The notes: generated from the sequence alone by a model not told the origin. 64,000 nt of DNA from Streptomyces sp. NBS 14/10 (GCF_002224125.1 NZ_NCSM01000003.1:131747-195746), one strand, 5' to 3'; counted from the stretch's first letter, positions 18,916 through 29,271 are shown. A program made the numbers and translations.

Positions 18916-19872
18916 ATGACCGTCGCCTCCAGCAGCCCTCCTTCGCCTCTGCCGCTGCGCAGCGCCGACGGAGTCAGACGGAAATCCAAAGTCCGAAAAG
19001 CCCGGGAGCGCGGCGACGGGGCCCTCGCGGCCCTCTTCATCGCCCCCGCCCTGCTGGGCTTTCTGGTCTTCCTGCTCTGGCCGACGCTGCGGGGCATCTA
19101 CCTGAGCTTCACCCGCTTCAACCTGCTCACCCCGCCCGAGTGGGTGGGCCTGGACAACTACACCCGACTGGTCCATGACCCCCTCTTCTGGGACTCGCTG
19201 AAGGTCACCGTCGAGTACGTGGTCATCAACATCGGTGTGCAGACGGTGTCGGCCCTCGCCATCGCTGTTCTGCTCCAGCGGCTGACCCAGTCGGCCGTGC
19301 TCCGGGGCATCGTGCTCACCCCCTATCTGATGTCGAACGTCGTCGCCGGCCTGGTCTGGCTGTGGATACTCGACAACCAGCTCGGCATCGGCAACCAGAT
19401 CCTCCAGAGCCTGGGCTTCGACCGCATCCCGTTCCTGGCCGACGAGACCTGGGCCATCCCCACCATCGCCCTGATCAACGTCTGGCGGCACGTCGGCTAC
19501 ACCGCGCTGCTGCTCTTCGCCGGCCTCCAGGCGATCCCGAACGACATGTACGAGGCGGCGAAGGTGGACGGCGCGAGCGAGTGGCGGATGTTCTGGCGGA
19601 TCACCATGCCGCTGCTGCGGCCCGTGCTGGCGGTCGTGCTGATCATGACCGTGATCGGTTCGTTCCAGGTCTTCGACACGGTCGCCGTGACGACCGCGGG
19701 CGGCCCGGCGAACGCCACCAACGTGCTCCAGTACTACATCTACGGCTCCGCCTTCGGCCGCTTCCAGTTCGGCTACGCCTCGGCGATGTCCGTCGCCCTG
19801 TTGGTCGTCCTCAGCGCGATCACCGTCATCCAGTACCGGCTCACCCGGGCCGGCCAGACCGACCTCGGCTGA
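18916..19872 (+). CDS. Carbohydrate ABC transporter permease (MalF/UgpA type)
   Basis: The 318-residue inner-membrane subunit has six predicted helices, starting ALFIAPALLGFLVFLLW, and the EAA loop EAAKVDGASEWRMFWRITMPLL that contacts the ATPase. The start is taken as the ATG at 18916 (GAGG upstream); an in-frame ATG 22 codons earlier overlaps the presumed operator and is unlikely. It is the first gene of a permease-permease-binding protein-oxidoreductase operon. No sugar ATPase gene is present, so a shared MsiK-type ATPase elsewhere probably powers it, as is usual in Streptomyces. Confidence 0.9.
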   Translation: MTVASSSPPSPLPLRSADGVRRKSKVRKARERGDGALAALFIAPALLGFLVFLLWPTLRGIYLSFTRFNLLTPPEWVGLDNYTRLVHDPLFWDSLKVTVEYVVINIGVQTVSALAIAVLLQRLTQSAVLRGIVLTPYLMSNVVAGLVWLWILDNQLGIGNQILQSLGFDRIPFLADETWAIPTIALINVWRHVGYTALLLFAGLQAIPNDMYEAAKVDGASEWRMFWRITMPLLRPVLAVVLIMTVIGSFQVFDTVAVTTAGGPANATNVLQYYIYGSAFGRFQFGYASAMSVALLVVLSAITVIQYRLTRAGQTDLG

Positions 19873-19887
19873 CGGAAGGAACTCACC

Positions 19888-20820
19888 GTGGCCGCCATCA
19901 CCACCACAACGACCGGAATGCCGACCGGAATACGGCCGGCCAGGCGCAGGTTCTCCCTCGGCCGGACCGCCGCCTGGACCGTGATGGGCGTGATCGTCCT
20001 CATCACTCTGCTGCCGTTCTACTGGATCCTGCGCACCGCGCTGTCCACCAACGCCGGTCTCAACACCGACCCCGCGAACCCCCTGCCGGTCGGCCTCAGC
20101 ACCAGTGGCTTCGAACGCGCCCTCGGGCTGCAGTCCGCCAAGGAGGCCATCGCCCAGGGCGGCGCCGGTGGCGGGCTCGACTTCTGGCGCTATCTGCTCA
20201 ACTCGGTGTTCGTCTCGACGCTGATCACCGGCTGTCAGATCTTCTTCTCCGCGATGGCCGCCTACGCCTTCGCACGGCTGCGCTGGCGCGGCCGGGACAA
20301 GGTGTTCGGCCTGTTCCTGGCCGGGCTGATGGTGCCGACCATCTTCACGCTGCTGCCGAACTTCGTACTGATCAAACAGCTCCACCTGGTGGACACGCTG
20401 CTCGGCATCGCGCTGCCCAGCCTCTTCATGACGCCGTTCGCGGTCTTCTTCCTGCGGCAGTTCTTCATGAACATCCCCCGCGAGGTCGAGGAGGCGGCGC
20501 TGCTCGACGGCGCGGGCAAGATCAAGATCTTCTTCCGGGTGATCCTGCCGATGGCGGCCACACCGATCATCACGCTGTCCGTGCTGACGTACATCACCTC
20601 CTGGAACGACTACTTCTGGCCGCTGATGGTCTCCTACAGCGACAGCTCGCGCGTCCTGACCGTGGCCCTGGCGATCTTCCGGGCGCAGACCCCGGCGACC
20701 GGCGTCGACTGGTCCGGGCTCTCGGCGGCGACGCTGATCGCCGCGCTGCCGATGCTCGTGCTCTTCGCCTGCTTCGCCCGCCGCATCGTCAGCTCCATCG
20801 GCTTCACCGGGATCAAGTGA
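19888..20820 (+). CDS. Carbohydrate ABC transporter permease (MalG/UgpE type)
   Basis: The 310-residue partner permease has an N-terminal helix (TVMGVIVLITLLPFYWILRTAL), six predicted helices overall and the EAA loop EEAALLDGAGKIKIFFRVILPM. The GTG start at 19888 follows GGAAGGA. It is 15 bases after the MalF-type gene and 10 bases before the binding protein. An unusually long loop after helix 1 (about residues 45-100) contains a Gly-rich stretch GGAGGGLDFW. Confidence 0.9.
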   Translation: MAAITTTTTGMPTGIRPARRRFSLGRTAAWTVMGVIVLITLLPFYWILRTALSTNAGLNTDPANPLPVGLSTSGFERALGLQSAKEAIAQGGAGGGLDFWRYLLNSVFVSTLITGCQIFFSAMAAYAFARLRWRGRDKVFGLFLAGLMVPTIFTLLPNFVLIKQLHLVDTLLGIALPSLFMTPFAVFFLRQFFMNIPREVEEAALLDGAGKIKIFFRVILPMAATPIITLSVLTYITSWNDYFWPLMVSYSDSSRVLTVALAIFRAQTPATGVDWSGLSAATLIAALPMLVLFACFARRIVSSIGFTGIK

Positions 20821-20830
20821 GGAACGGGCC

Positions 20831-22174
20831 ATGCGACTTCGTACACTGACCGCGCTGGCCGGAGCGCTGACGCTGTCCCTGGTGACCGGCTGCGCCAAGG
20901 GCGACGGCACCGGAGCGTCCGCGAACACCGTGACGTACTGGCTGTGGGACGCCAACCAACTGCCCGCCTACCAGGCCTGCGCGAAGGGGTTCGAGAAGGA
21001 GAACCCCGGGCTCAAGGTGAAGATCACGCAGTTGGGCTGGAGCGACTACTGGACCAAGCTCACCGCCGGGTTCATCGCGGGCACCCAGCCGGACGTCTTC
21101 ACCGACCACATCCAGAAGTTCGGCCAGTTCGCCGATCTGAAGGTGCTGGAGCCGCTCGACGACCTCGGCATCAAGGACTCCGGCTACCAGCCGGGGCTCG
21201 CCGCCAACTGGATCGGCCAGGACGGCAACCGCTACGGAGCCCCCAAGGACTGGGACACCGTGGCCCTCTTCTACAACCAGAAGCTGGCCAAGGACGCCGG
21301 GCTCACCGCCGGACAGCTCAACGACCTCTCCTGGAACCCGAAGGACGGCGGCACCTTCGAGAAGGCCATCGCACACCTCACCGTCGACAAGAACGGCAAG
21401 CGGGGCGACGAGCCCGGCTTCGACAAGAACAACGTCAAGGTGTACGGGCTGGCCAGCAATGGCGGCGGCTACGGCGACGGCCAGACCCAGTGGAGCATGT
21501 TCACCGCCTCCGCCGGGTGGAGCTACACGGAGAAGCCCCGTTGGGGCACGAAGTACCAGTACGACAGCAAGACCTTCCAGTCCGTCATCAAGTGGTACTT
21601 CGGACTGGCGAAGAAGGGCTACATGGCCCCCTTCTCCGACTACAACGTCCAGTCCAACCAGGCCAACACGCAGGTTGCGGCGGGTAAGGCCGCCGCGGCG
21701 TTCGACGGCGCCTGGATGATCTCCACATACAGCGGCTTCAAGGGCAGGGACATCAAGACCGCCCTCACCCCTGTCGGCCCCACCGGCAAGCGCGCCACCA
21801 TGATGAACGGCCTCGCCGACTCCATCACCAAGTCCGCCAGGAACAAGGCGGGCGCCCGCAAGTGGGTGGCCTATCTGGCCTCCGACCAGTGCCAGACCGT
21901 CGTCGGCGAGTACGGCGTCGTCTTCCCCGCCACTTCGGCCGGCACCGAGGCCGCCATTGCGGCGTACAAGAAGAAGGGCATCGATGTCACGGCGTTCACC
22001 GAACCGGTGGCCGACAAGAAGGACTTCCGGACCTTCTCCTACCCGATCACCAACTACGCGGCGGACGTGACCGCGCTCATGATGCCGCAGATGGAGGACA
22101 TCTACGGCAACGGCGCACCCGTGAGCAGCCTCGATCAGACCAACAGCCAGATCAACCGGATCCTCTCGCAGTGA
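20831..22174 (+). CDS. Sugar-binding lipoprotein (SBP family 1)
   Basis: The 447-residue extracellular solute-binding protein has a signal peptide with lipobox LVTGC (Cys at about residue 22), followed by a family 1 body: VTYWLWDANQLPAYQACAKGFEKENPG at the N-terminal lobe and FIAGTQPDVFTDH nearby. It should be anchored to the outer membrane face and present a sugar to the MalF/MalG-type permeases. Start ATG 20831, with GAGGAA upstream. The ligand cannot be told from sequence; a downstream oxidoreductase suggests a sugar or inositol derivative. Confidence 0.9.
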   Translation: MRLRTLTALAGALTLSLVTGCAKGDGTGASANTVTYWLWDANQLPAYQACAKGFEKENPGLKVKITQLGWSDYWTKLTAGFIAGTQPDVFTDHIQKFGQFADLKVLEPLDDLGIKDSGYQPGLAANWIGQDGNRYGAPKDWDTVALFYNQKLAKDAGLTAGQLNDLSWNPKDGGTFEKAIAHLTVDKNGKRGDEPGFDKNNVKVYGLASNGGGYGDGQTQWSMFTASAGWSYTEKPRWGTKYQYDSKTFQSVIKWYFGLAKKGYMAPFSDYNVQSNQANTQVAAGKAAAAFDGAWMISTYSGFKGRDIKTALTPVGPTGKRATMMNGLADSITKSARNKAGARKWVAYLASDQCQTVVGEYGVVFPATSAGTEAAIAAYKKKGIDVTAFTEPVADKKDFRTFSYPITNYAADVTALMMPQMEDIYGNGAPVSSLDQTNSQINRILSQ

Positions 22175-22202
22175 TCTCCCGACCAGTGAAGGACACGCCC
22201 AC

Positions 22203-23405
22203 ATGACTTTCTCGCTCGGCATCGTCGGCGCCGGCCAGTTCTCCGGCCAGTTCGCCACGCTGTTCCAGGCCCATCCCGGCGTCGGCGACATCTATGTCAC
22301 CGATCTGCTGCCCGAGCGTGCGGAACAGCTCGCCGCCGCGCAGGGTCTGGCGGGCACCTTCCCCTCGTACGAGGCCATGCTGGAGTCGACGGCGGTCGAC
22401 GCGGTCGCCATCTTCACCCAGCGCTGGACGCACGGTCCGCTGGTGCTCCAGGGCCTGAACGCGGGCAAGCACGTCTACTCCGCCGTCCCCATGGCGATCA
22501 GCACCGAGGAGATAGCGGCGATCATCGAGGCCGTACGCGCCACCGGCCTGACGTACATGATGGGTGAGACCAGCCAGTACAACCCGGCGACCGTCTACGC
22601 CCGCAACCAGATCGCCGAGGGCGCCTTCGGACGGCTCTTCTACGCCGAGGGCGACTACGTCCACGACATGGATCTCGGCTTCTACGAGGCCTACCAGTAC
22701 AGCGGCGGTGAGAACTGGAAGGCGACCGCCAGCTATCCCCCGCTGCTCTACCCGACGCACTCCGTCGGCGGGGTGCTCGGCGCCTGGCAGACGCATGCGG
22801 TGAGCGTGTCCGCGATCGGGGTCAGGGACGACCGCGGGGACGGCGTGTTCGACCGGGAGATCAGCCAGTTCGGCAACGACTTCTCCAATGCCACCGCGCT
22901 GTTCGAGGTGGCGGGCGGCGGCTCGTTCCGTACGAACGAGTTCCGGCGAGTCGGCTATCCCTCATACATCCGGGAATCACGGTTCCGGTTCTTCGGTACG
23001 GAGGCCAGCATGGAGCAGCTCGCCACCGTCGGCTTCTGGCAGGACAAGCAGGGCGTGAAGGACATCACCGAGCTGCTGGAGCCCAAGCCCACCATGGCGC
23101 CCGACGATCCGCAGCTCGAGCACATCGCCCCGGCCCTGCGGGCCGCCTTCACCTCGGGTTCCGCGCCCGTGCACGACCGGTCGCGGCTGCCGAGGGAGTT
23201 CGACCATCTGCACAACGGCCACGAGGGCAGCCACCACTTCCTGGTGGACGACTTCGTGACCGCGGTCAACACCCGCACGCTGCCGTCCGTGAACGCCTGG
23301 GTCGCGGCCCGCTACACCCTGCCGGGCATCGTCGCGCACGAGTCGGCCCTCCAGGGCGGCGCCAGGCTGGACATCCCGGACTTCGGGGACGCGCCCGAGG
23401 CGTAG
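22203..23405 (+). CDS. Gfo/Idh/MocA family oxidoreductase lacking the EKP lysine
   Basis: The 400-residue protein has an NAD(P)-binding Rossmann fold (GIVGAGQFSG, residues 6-15) and a C-terminal Gfo/Idh/MocA alpha/beta domain. In canonical members the motif EKP after the GKHV segment supplies the catalytic lysine; here the corresponding sequence reads GKHVYSAVPMAIS, so that lysine is not in place. It may be a divergent or structurally unusual sugar dehydrogenase. It is the last gene of the sugar operon and ends 2 bases before the convergent peptide operon, suggesting it processes the imported sugar. Confidence 0.85.
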   Translation: MTFSLGIVGAGQFSGQFATLFQAHPGVGDIYVTDLLPERAEQLAAAQGLAGTFPSYEAMLESTAVDAVAIFTQRWTHGPLVLQGLNAGKHVYSAVPMAISTEEIAAIIEAVRATGLTYMMGETSQYNPATVYARNQIAEGAFGRLFYAEGDYVHDMDLGFYEAYQYSGGENWKATASYPPLLYPTHSVGGVLGAWQTHAVSVSAIGVRDDRGDGVFDREISQFGNDFSNATALFEVAGGGSFRTNEFRRVGYPSYIRESRFRFFGTEASMEQLATVGFWQDKQGVKDITELLEPKPTMAPDDPQLEHIAPALRAAFTSGSAPVHDRSRLPREFDHLHNGHEGSHHFLVDDFVTAVNTRTLPSVNAWVAARYTLPGIVAHESALQGGARLDIPDFGDAPEA

Positions 23406-23407
23406 CC

Positions 23408-24478
23408 TCAGCCGCTGGGCGAGCGCAGGCGTTCCCCGGCGAAGTGGCAGGCCGACGGGTGCGCGGCCGGGCCGCCCGGAGCCCGGAGCCCCGGGGGCAC
23501 CACGAGCCGGGGCACTTCCGCCGCGCAGCGGTCCTCGGCCCTCCAGCAGCGAGTGCGGAAGCGGCACCCGGAGGGCGGGTTGGCCGGGGAGGGGACGTCA
23601 CCGGCCAGGAGGATGCGCTCACGGCCCTCGCGGGGCTCCGGATCGGGCACCGGGACCGCGGACAGCAGGGCCTGGGTGTACGGATGGGTCGGGTGGTCGT
23701 AGATCTCGGTGTCGGTGCCGAGCTCGGCGAAACGGCCCAGATACATCACCGCCACCCGGTCGGAGATATGGCGGACGACGGACAGATCGTGGGCGATGAA
23801 GAGGTAGGAGAGGGCGAACTCCTCCTGGAGCCGCGCCAGCAGATTGACGACCTGGGCCTGCACCGACACATCCAGCGCGGAGACCGGCTCGTCGCAGATG
23901 ATGATCTCCGGGTTGAGGGCCAGGCCGCGCGCGATGCCGATGCGCTGGCGCTGGCCGCCGGAGAACTGATGCGGATAGCGGTTGATGTACTCGGGATTCA
24001 GCCCGACCACATCCAGCAGCTCCTGCACCTTGCGGCGGCGGTCCCCCTTCGGAGCCACCTCCGGGTGGATCTCGTAGGGCTCACCGATGATGTCGCCCAC
24101 CGTCATCCGCGGATTCAGCGAGGTGTACGGGTCCTGGAACACCATCTGGATGTTCCGCCGCACGGCCTTCAGCGCCCGCCCCGACAGCCTGGTGATGTCC
24201 TCGCCCCGATAGCGGATCTCCCCCGCGGTCGGCCGCTCCAGGTTGACCAGCAGCCGGGCGAGGGTGGACTTGCCGCAGCCCGACTCTCCGACGACGCCCA
24301 GGGTTTCGCCGCGCCGCAGCTCGAAGGAGACACCGTCGACGGCCTTGACCGCGCCGACCTGGCGCTTGAAGACGACGCCCTGGGTGAGCGGATAGAGCTT
24401 GGCCAGGTCGCGCACCTCCAGGACAGGTTCGCCCGGTTCGCGGGCGGGCTCAGGGGGCTGCGATGGCGTCGCGGGCAT
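23408..24478 (-). CDS. Peptide ABC transporter ATP-binding protein (DppF/OppF type), second cluster
   Basis: The 356-residue ATPase has Walker [10 protein letters not shown], signature SGGQRQR, Walker [13 protein letters not shown] and the C-terminal Cys region ([14 protein letters not shown] ... ACHF). It overlaps the preceding DppD-type gene by 29 bases, indicating a tightly coupled operon. It is highly similar over most of its length to the ATPase at 38128-39273; for example both contain [20 protein letters not shown]. Confidence 0.92.
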   Translation of the reverse strand: MPATPSQPPEPAREPGEPVLEVRDLAKLYPLTQGVVFKRQVGAVKAVDGVSFELRRGETLGVVGESGCGKSTLARLLVNLERPTAGEIRYRGEDITRLSGRALKAVRRNIQMVFQDPYTSLNPRMTVGDIIGEPYEIHPEVAPKGDRRRKVQELLDVVGLNPEYINRYPHQFSGGQRQRIGIARGLALNPEIIICDEPVSALDVSVQAQVVNLLARLQEEFALSYLFIAHDLSVVRHISDRVAVMYLGRFAELGTDTEIYDHPTHPYTQALLSAVPVPDPEPREGRERILLAGDVPSPANPPSGCRFRTRCWRAEDRCAAEVPRLVVPPGLRAPGGPAAHPSACHFAGERLRSPSG

Positions 24479-25499
24479 CGAGCTCGTCCTTCCAGAAGTG
24501 GCAGGCGCTGGCCCGGCCCACGGGCCCGTCCCCGTACGTCACCTCGTACAGCGGCGGCCGTTCGGTGCGGCAGATGTCCTGGGCGCGGGGGCAGCGCGGG
24601 GTGAAGGGGCAGCCGGGCGGGAGGTCCGCCGGGCCGGGCGGCAGGCCCTTGATCGCGTACAGCTCCCCGCCCCTGTCACCGTCGAGTCGCGGCACCGAGT
24701 CCAGGAGCCCGCGGGTGTACGGGTGGGCCGGGCGGCGGTAGAGGTCGCGTACGGGCGCGGTCTCGACGATCCGGCCCGCGTACATCACCACGATGGTGTC
24801 GGCGACATCGGCGACCACACCCAGGTCATGGGTGATCAGGATCAGACCCATGTCGTACTCGCGCCGCAACTCCGCGAGCAGGTCCATCACCTGAGCCTGG
24901 ACGGTGACATCCAGCGCGGTCGTCGGCTCGTCCGCGATGATCAGGTCCGGCTCCAGCGCCAGCGCCATGGCGATCATGATCCGCTGGCGCATACCGCCGG
25001 AGAACTGATGCGGATAGTCGCCCGCCCGCTCCCTCGCCGCCGGAATGCGCACCCGGTCCATCAGCTCGACGGCCCTGGCCCGCGCGGCGCGGCGCGACAG
25101 TCCCTGGTGCACCTCGTACATCTCGGCGAGCTGGGCGCCCACCGACACCACGGGGTTCAGCGCGGAGAGCGCGTCCTGGAAGATCATCGCCATCCGGGCG
25201 CCACGCACCCGGCGGCGCTCCTCCTCGCCCAGCTCCAGCAGGTCCCGCCCCTGGAAGAGGATCCGCCCGCCGGTCACAAAGGCGGGCGGCGAGTCCAGGA
25301 TGCCCATGATCGCCTGGGCGGTCACCGACTTGCCCGAGCCCGACTCGCCCAGCACCGCGAGCGTCCGGCCCGCGTCCACCCCGTAGCTGACCCCGCTCAC
25401 GGCCTCGGTGACGCCGTCCCTGGTCCGGAACTCGACCCGCAGATCCCGTACGTCCAGCAGCCGCGGCACTGCGGGCTGCGACCCGGATGGTGCGCTCAT
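24450..25499 (-). CDS. Peptide ABC transporter ATP-binding protein (DppD/OppD type), second cluster
   Basis: The 349-residue ATPase has Walker [10 protein letters not shown], signature SGGMRQR, Walker [14 protein letters not shown]-loop ITHDLG and a C-terminal Cys motif ([14 protein letters not shown] ... ACHF). It forms the ATPase heterodimer with the overlapping DppF-type product. Paralogous to the ATPase at 39266-40324. The ATG is 10 bases downstream of the DppC-type stop. Confidence 0.92.
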   Translation of the reverse strand: MSAPSGSQPAVPRLLDVRDLRVEFRTRDGVTEAVSGVSYGVDAGRTLAVLGESGSGKSVTAQAIMGILDSPPAFVTGGRILFQGRDLLELGEEERRRVRGARMAMIFQDALSALNPVVSVGAQLAEMYEVHQGLSRRAARARAVELMDRVRIPAARERAGDYPHQFSGGMRQRIMIAMALALEPDLIIADEPTTALDVTVQAQVMDLLAELRREYDMGLILITHDLGVVADVADTIVVMYAGRIVETAPVRDLYRRPAHPYTRGLLDSVPRLDGDRGGELYAIKGLPPGPADLPPGCPFTPRCPRAQDICRTERPPLYEVTYGDGPVGRASACHFWKDELDARDAIAAP

Positions 25500-25509
25500 T
25501 TCCCGCTCC

Positions 25510-26517
25510 TCAGCGCAGCTTCGGATCGAGCGCGTCGCGCACCGCGTCGCCGAGCATGATGAACGCCAGCACGGTGACGCTCAGCGCTCCGGCCGGCCAC
25601 AGCAGCATGTGCGGGGCGTTGCGGATCTGGGTGGAGGCGGAGGAGATGTCGATCCCCCAGGAGACGGTCGGCGGTTTGAGCCCCACGCCGAGGAAGGACA
25701 GCGTCGCCTCCAGCGAGATGTAGGTGCCGAGCGCGATGGTGGCGACGACGATCACGGGGGCCACGGCGTTGGGCGCGATATGCCGCAGCAGCGTCCGGGT
25801 ATCGCTCGCGCCCAGCGCCCGCGCCGCCTGGACGTAGTCGTGCCGTTTGGCGGTCAGCACGGCCCCGCGCGCGATACGGGAGATCTGCGGCCAGCCCAGC
25901 AGCACGATGAAGCCGACCACCGGCCACACCGACCCGCTGGTGACCACGGACAGGAAGACCAGCCCGCCCAGCAGGATCGGGATGCCGAAGAAGACATCGG
26001 CGATCCGCGACAGCAGGGCGTCCCACCAGCCGCCGTAGTACCCGGCCAGCCCGCCCAGCACGCTGCCGAGCAGGGCCGCGCCCGCGGTGGCGCAGATGCC
26101 GACCGCGATGGAGGCGCGGGCCCCGTAGACGGTGCGGGTGTAGACGTCGCGGCCCTGGAGGTCGTAGCCGAAGGGGTGGCCGGGCGCCGGGCCGTCCTGC
26201 GCCTTGGACAGATCGCCGCGGTACGGATTGCCGTCCGTGATCAGCTCCGGCCAGATCGCGATCAGTACGAGGAAGACGATGACCAGGGCGGAGACCACGA
26301 AGACCGGATTGCGGCGCAGGTCCCGCCAGGCGTCGGACCACAGCCCGCGGGGCGCCGCGGCCCGCCCGGCGGGGCGCCCCGGACCGCGTCTGCCCGCGGG
26401 CACCACCGGTGTGGGCGTGGGGGCGCCCCGCAGCGCCTGGGTGTCGGTCGCGGCCAGGGCCTGTGCGCCGCCGCCGGCCGGGGCGATGGCTTGGGGGGTG
26501 TCAAACGGCTCAGGCAT
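25510..26517 (-). CDS. Peptide ABC transporter permease (DppC type), second cluster
   Basis: The 335-residue inner-membrane subunit has a Pro/Ala/Gly-rich cytoplasmic N-terminus (~65 residues), about six helices and the EAA loop YVQAARALGASDTRTLLRHI. The ATG at 26517 is chosen because it overlaps the DppB-type stop by 8 bases, the same overlap seen in the third cluster; an upstream in-frame extension of 14 residues is possible. Closely related to the permease at 40336-41301. Confidence 0.9.
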   Translation of the reverse strand: MPEPFDTPQAIAPAGGGAQALAATDTQALRGAPTPTPVVPAGRRGPGRPAGRAAAPRGLWSDAWRDLRRNPVFVVSALVIVFLVLIAIWPELITDGNPYRGDLSKAQDGPAPGHPFGYDLQGRDVYTRTVYGARASIAVGICATAGAALLGSVLGGLAGYYGGWWDALLSRIADVFFGIPILLGGLVFLSVVTSGSVWPVVGFIVLLGWPQISRIARGAVLTAKRHDYVQAARALGASDTRTLLRHIAPNAVAPVIVVATIALGTYISLEATLSFLGVGLKPPTVSWGIDISSASTQIRNAPHMLLWPAGALSVTVLAFIMLGDAVRDALDPKLR

Positions 26518-27433
26518 ACCGGATCCTCGGGTCGAGCACGGCGTAGAGGAGGTCGACAAGCAGGTTCGCCAGCAGGAAGACGATCACGAGGATGGTCACG
26601 AAGCCGACGACCGTCGGGGAGTTCTGGCGCAGGATGCCCTGGTAGAGCTGGTAGCCCACGCCGTGGATGTTGAAGATCCGCTCGGTGACGATGGCACCGC
26701 CCATGAGCGCGCCGATATCGGTGCCGAGGAAGGTCACCACGGGGATCAGGGAGTTGCGCAGCAGATGGCGGACGATCACCCGGCGGCGCGGCAGCCCCTT
26801 GGCGACGGCGGTGCGCACATAGTCGGCGTGGGCGTTCTCCACGATGGAGGTACGGGTGAGCCGGGTGGTGTACGCGAGGGAGACCAGGCCCAGCACGACG
26901 CCCGGCAGCAGCAACTGGCCCAGCGGCGCGTCCGGCGCGACCGAGGGCGTGGTCCAGCCCCACTTCACCCCGATCACGTACTGCAGCACCGAGCCGCTGA
27001 CGAAGGTCGGGACGGAGACCACGACCAGGGTCAGCAGCAGCACCGAGGTGTCCAGGCCGCGCCCCCGCCGCAGCCCGGTCGCGACGCCGAGGGTGAGCCC
27101 GAGGACCATCTCGAAGAGCACGGCGACGAGGGTCAGCCGGAGGGTGATGGGGAAGGCGTCGGCCATCAGGTCGGTGACGGGCCGGCCGTCGAAGGCGGTG
27201 CCGAAGTGGCCGCTGAAGACCTGCCCCATGTAGTGCGCGTACTGCCGCCACAGCGGCTCGTCGAGGTAGAGGTCCTTGCGGATGCGCGCGGCGGTGGCCG
27301 GGTCGGGGGCCCGGTCGCCGAAGAGGGCTGCGACGGGGTCGCCCAGCGCGTACACCATGAAGAAGATCAGGAAGGTCGTGCCCAGGAACACGGGGATCAT
27401 CTGGAGCAGCCGCCGAAGCGCATGACGGCCCAT
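26510..27433 (-). CDS. Peptide ABC transporter permease (DppB type), second cluster
   Basis: The 307-residue permease has the DppB N-terminus MGRHALRRLLQMIPVFLGTTFLI, six predicted helices and the EAA-like loop YVRTAVAKGLPRRRVIVRHL. It starts 3 bases after the binding-protein stop, so no intercistronic hairpin can exist here, unlike in the other two clusters. Paralogous to the permease at 41294-42220. Confidence 0.92.
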   Translation of the reverse strand: MGRHALRRLLQMIPVFLGTTFLIFFMVYALGDPVAALFGDRAPDPATAARIRKDLYLDEPLWRQYAHYMGQVFSGHFGTAFDGRPVTDLMADAFPITLRLTLVAVLFEMVLGLTLGVATGLRRGRGLDTSVLLLTLVVVSVPTFVSGSVLQYVIGVKWGWTTPSVAPDAPLGQLLLPGVVLGLVSLAYTTRLTRTSIVENAHADYVRTAVAKGLPRRRVIVRHLLRNSLIPVVTFLGTDIGALMGGAIVTERIFNIHGVGYQLYQGILRQNSPTVVGFVTILVIVFLLANLLVDLLYAVLDPRIRYA

Positions 27434-27436
27434 GGC

Positions 27437-29101
27437 TCAGCCGACCTTGATCCGGTCGTAGACCGGAACGCTGAACTGGTTGAGGGCCACACCGGCGAGC
27501 CGCGACGAGTAGCCCGCGCTGCCGTTCTGGTACCACAGCGGGATGGCGGGCATCTGCGTGGCGAGGATCTTCTCGGCGTCCTGGAAGGCCGCGATGGCCG
27601 CTCCGTCTCCCGACTCGCCGTTGGCCCGGTCGACGAGCCGGTCGAAGGCGGTGTCGCTCCAGTGGCCGTCGTTGGAGGAGGCGTCGGTGTAGTACAGCGG
27701 CTGCAGGAAGTTCTGGATCAGCGGGTAGTCCATCTGCCAGCCGGCCCGGAACGGCCCGGTCATCCGCTTGTTGGTCATCTTGTTGCGGTAGTCGGCGAAG
27801 GTGCCCACCGGTCTGCCCACGCAGGCCCGGTCGCTGCGCAGCACGTTGTTGACGCTGTTGCAGACCGCGTCGACCCAGTCCTTGTGGGAACCGGTGTCGG
27901 CGTTGTACGTGATGGTCATCCGGCCGCCGGGCAGCCCGCCGCCCGCCTTGATCAGCGCCCTGGCCCGTACCGGGTCGAAGGAGCAGGCGTCGCCGCACAG
28001 GCCCGGCCGGTAGCCGCCCTGGTGGCGCAGCACCGGGGAGGTCCAGTCGGTGGCCGGGGTCCGGGTGCCGTGGAAGATCCGGTCGGTGATCTGCGCGCGG
28101 TTGATCGCCATGGAGATGCCACGCCGCAGCTTCGCCGAGCCCGGCCCCCGCCAGCGGCGGTCGTACATCGGGAAGGTGAGGGTCTGGATGATGCCCGCGG
28201 GCTGGTTGATGTACCGGTTCCCGAGGTCGGAGCGGACGAACTTCAGCTGGGCGGCGGGCACATCGTCCACCAGGTCGAGATTGCCCGCCTGCAGATCGGT
28301 GTAGGCGGTGTTGCTGTCGGTGTAGACACGCAGCTCGACGCCCTTGTTGCGGGGCTTGTCGGGGCCCGGGTAGCCGTCGCGGGCGCGCAGCTTCATCACC
28401 GAACCCTTGGCGTACGAGACCACCTCGTACGGGCCGTTGCCGACGGGTTTGCGCAGCCAGGCGGCGTGGTCGTCGAAGAAGGCGCGGGGCAGCGGCGCGT
28501 AGGCGTTGTAGCCGAGCGTCTTGGGCCAGCTCGAGAACTTCTGCGTGAGCTTCACCGTGAAGGTCCGCTCACTCCTGACCCGCAGTCCGGACAGCGTCTT
28601 CGCGGTGGGGCGGCCGGTGGCCGGGTGGACCTTGTCGTAACCCTGGATGTACTCGAAGAAGTACGCGTTGCGCTGCTTGTTGTCGAGCAGCGCGCCGTAG
28701 TTCCAGGCGTCCACGAAGGACTTGGCGGTGACCTTCTCGCCGTTGCCGAACCGCCAGCCGTCCTTGATGGTGACGGTGAAGGTCCGCTGGTCGGCGGACT
28801 GGATCCGGTCGGCGAGCGCGTTCCTGGCCTCACCGGTCGCGGGGTCGTACCGCTTGAGCCCCCGGAAGATCATGTCCAGGACCTTGCCGCCCTGGACGTC
28901 ATTGATATTGGCCGGCTCCAGCGGGTTCGGCGGGTCACCCCAGGAGGACCGTACGACGCCCTTGGGCGCGTCGCCGCCACCGCAGCCGGTCGCGGCGAGG
29001 GCCAGGACCAACAGACCGAGAACCGGCCGGGCGGTTCCCACCGGCACACAGACGGCCCGCGATCCACGCCGAAGGCACCGAGCACGCGCGGCGATGCGCA
29101 T
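27437..29101 (-). CDS. Peptide-binding lipoprotein (SBP family 5), second cluster
   Basis: The 554-residue family 5 binding protein has an unusually long, Arg-rich signal region ending in a lipobox ALAATGC at about residues 34-40, then the body starting near KGVVRSSWGDPPNPLEPANI. The start at 29101 is set by GGGAGG eight bases upstream. It shares blocks with the third-cluster protein, such as YNAD...DWVDAVCNSV, showing a common origin. It should be membrane-anchored outside and feed peptides to the following permeases. Confidence 0.9.
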   Translation of the reverse strand: MRIAARARCLRRGSRAVCVPVGTARPVLGLLVLALAATGCGGGDAPKGVVRSSWGDPPNPLEPANINDVQGGKVLDMIFRGLKRYDPATGEARNALADRIQSADQRTFTVTIKDGWRFGNGEKVTAKSFVDAWNYGALLDNKQRNAYFFEYIQGYDKVHPATGRPTAKTLSGLRVRSERTFTVKLTQKFSSWPKTLGYNAYAPLPRAFFDDHAAWLRKPVGNGPYEVVSYAKGSVMKLRARDGYPGPDKPRNKGVELRVYTDSNTAYTDLQAGNLDLVDDVPAAQLKFVRSDLGNRYINQPAGIIQTLTFPMYDRRWRGPGSAKLRRGISMAINRAQITDRIFHGTRTPATDWTSPVLRHQGGYRPGLCGDACSFDPVRARALIKAGGGLPGGRMTITYNADTGSHKDWVDAVCNSVNNVLRSDRACVGRPVGTFADYRNKMTNKRMTGPFRAGWQMDYPLIQNFLQPLYYTDASSNDGHWSDTAFDRLVDRANGESGDGAAIAAFQDAEKILATQMPAIPLWYQNGSAGYSSRLAGVALNQFSVPVYDRIKVG

Positions 29102-29271
29102 GGGTGCCTCCCTGGGGCCGATCCGATGTACTGGCTCAGGCCCATATGACATCCCATGAGATGACTTGTCGCACTCGGGATACCACCGTCCGTGTCAACC
29201 CCGGGTAACCAGCCCCCTCTGCCGGCCCTGGCGGACGCGACCTGTCCTCAAGGCTCCCTACCGTGCGCACC

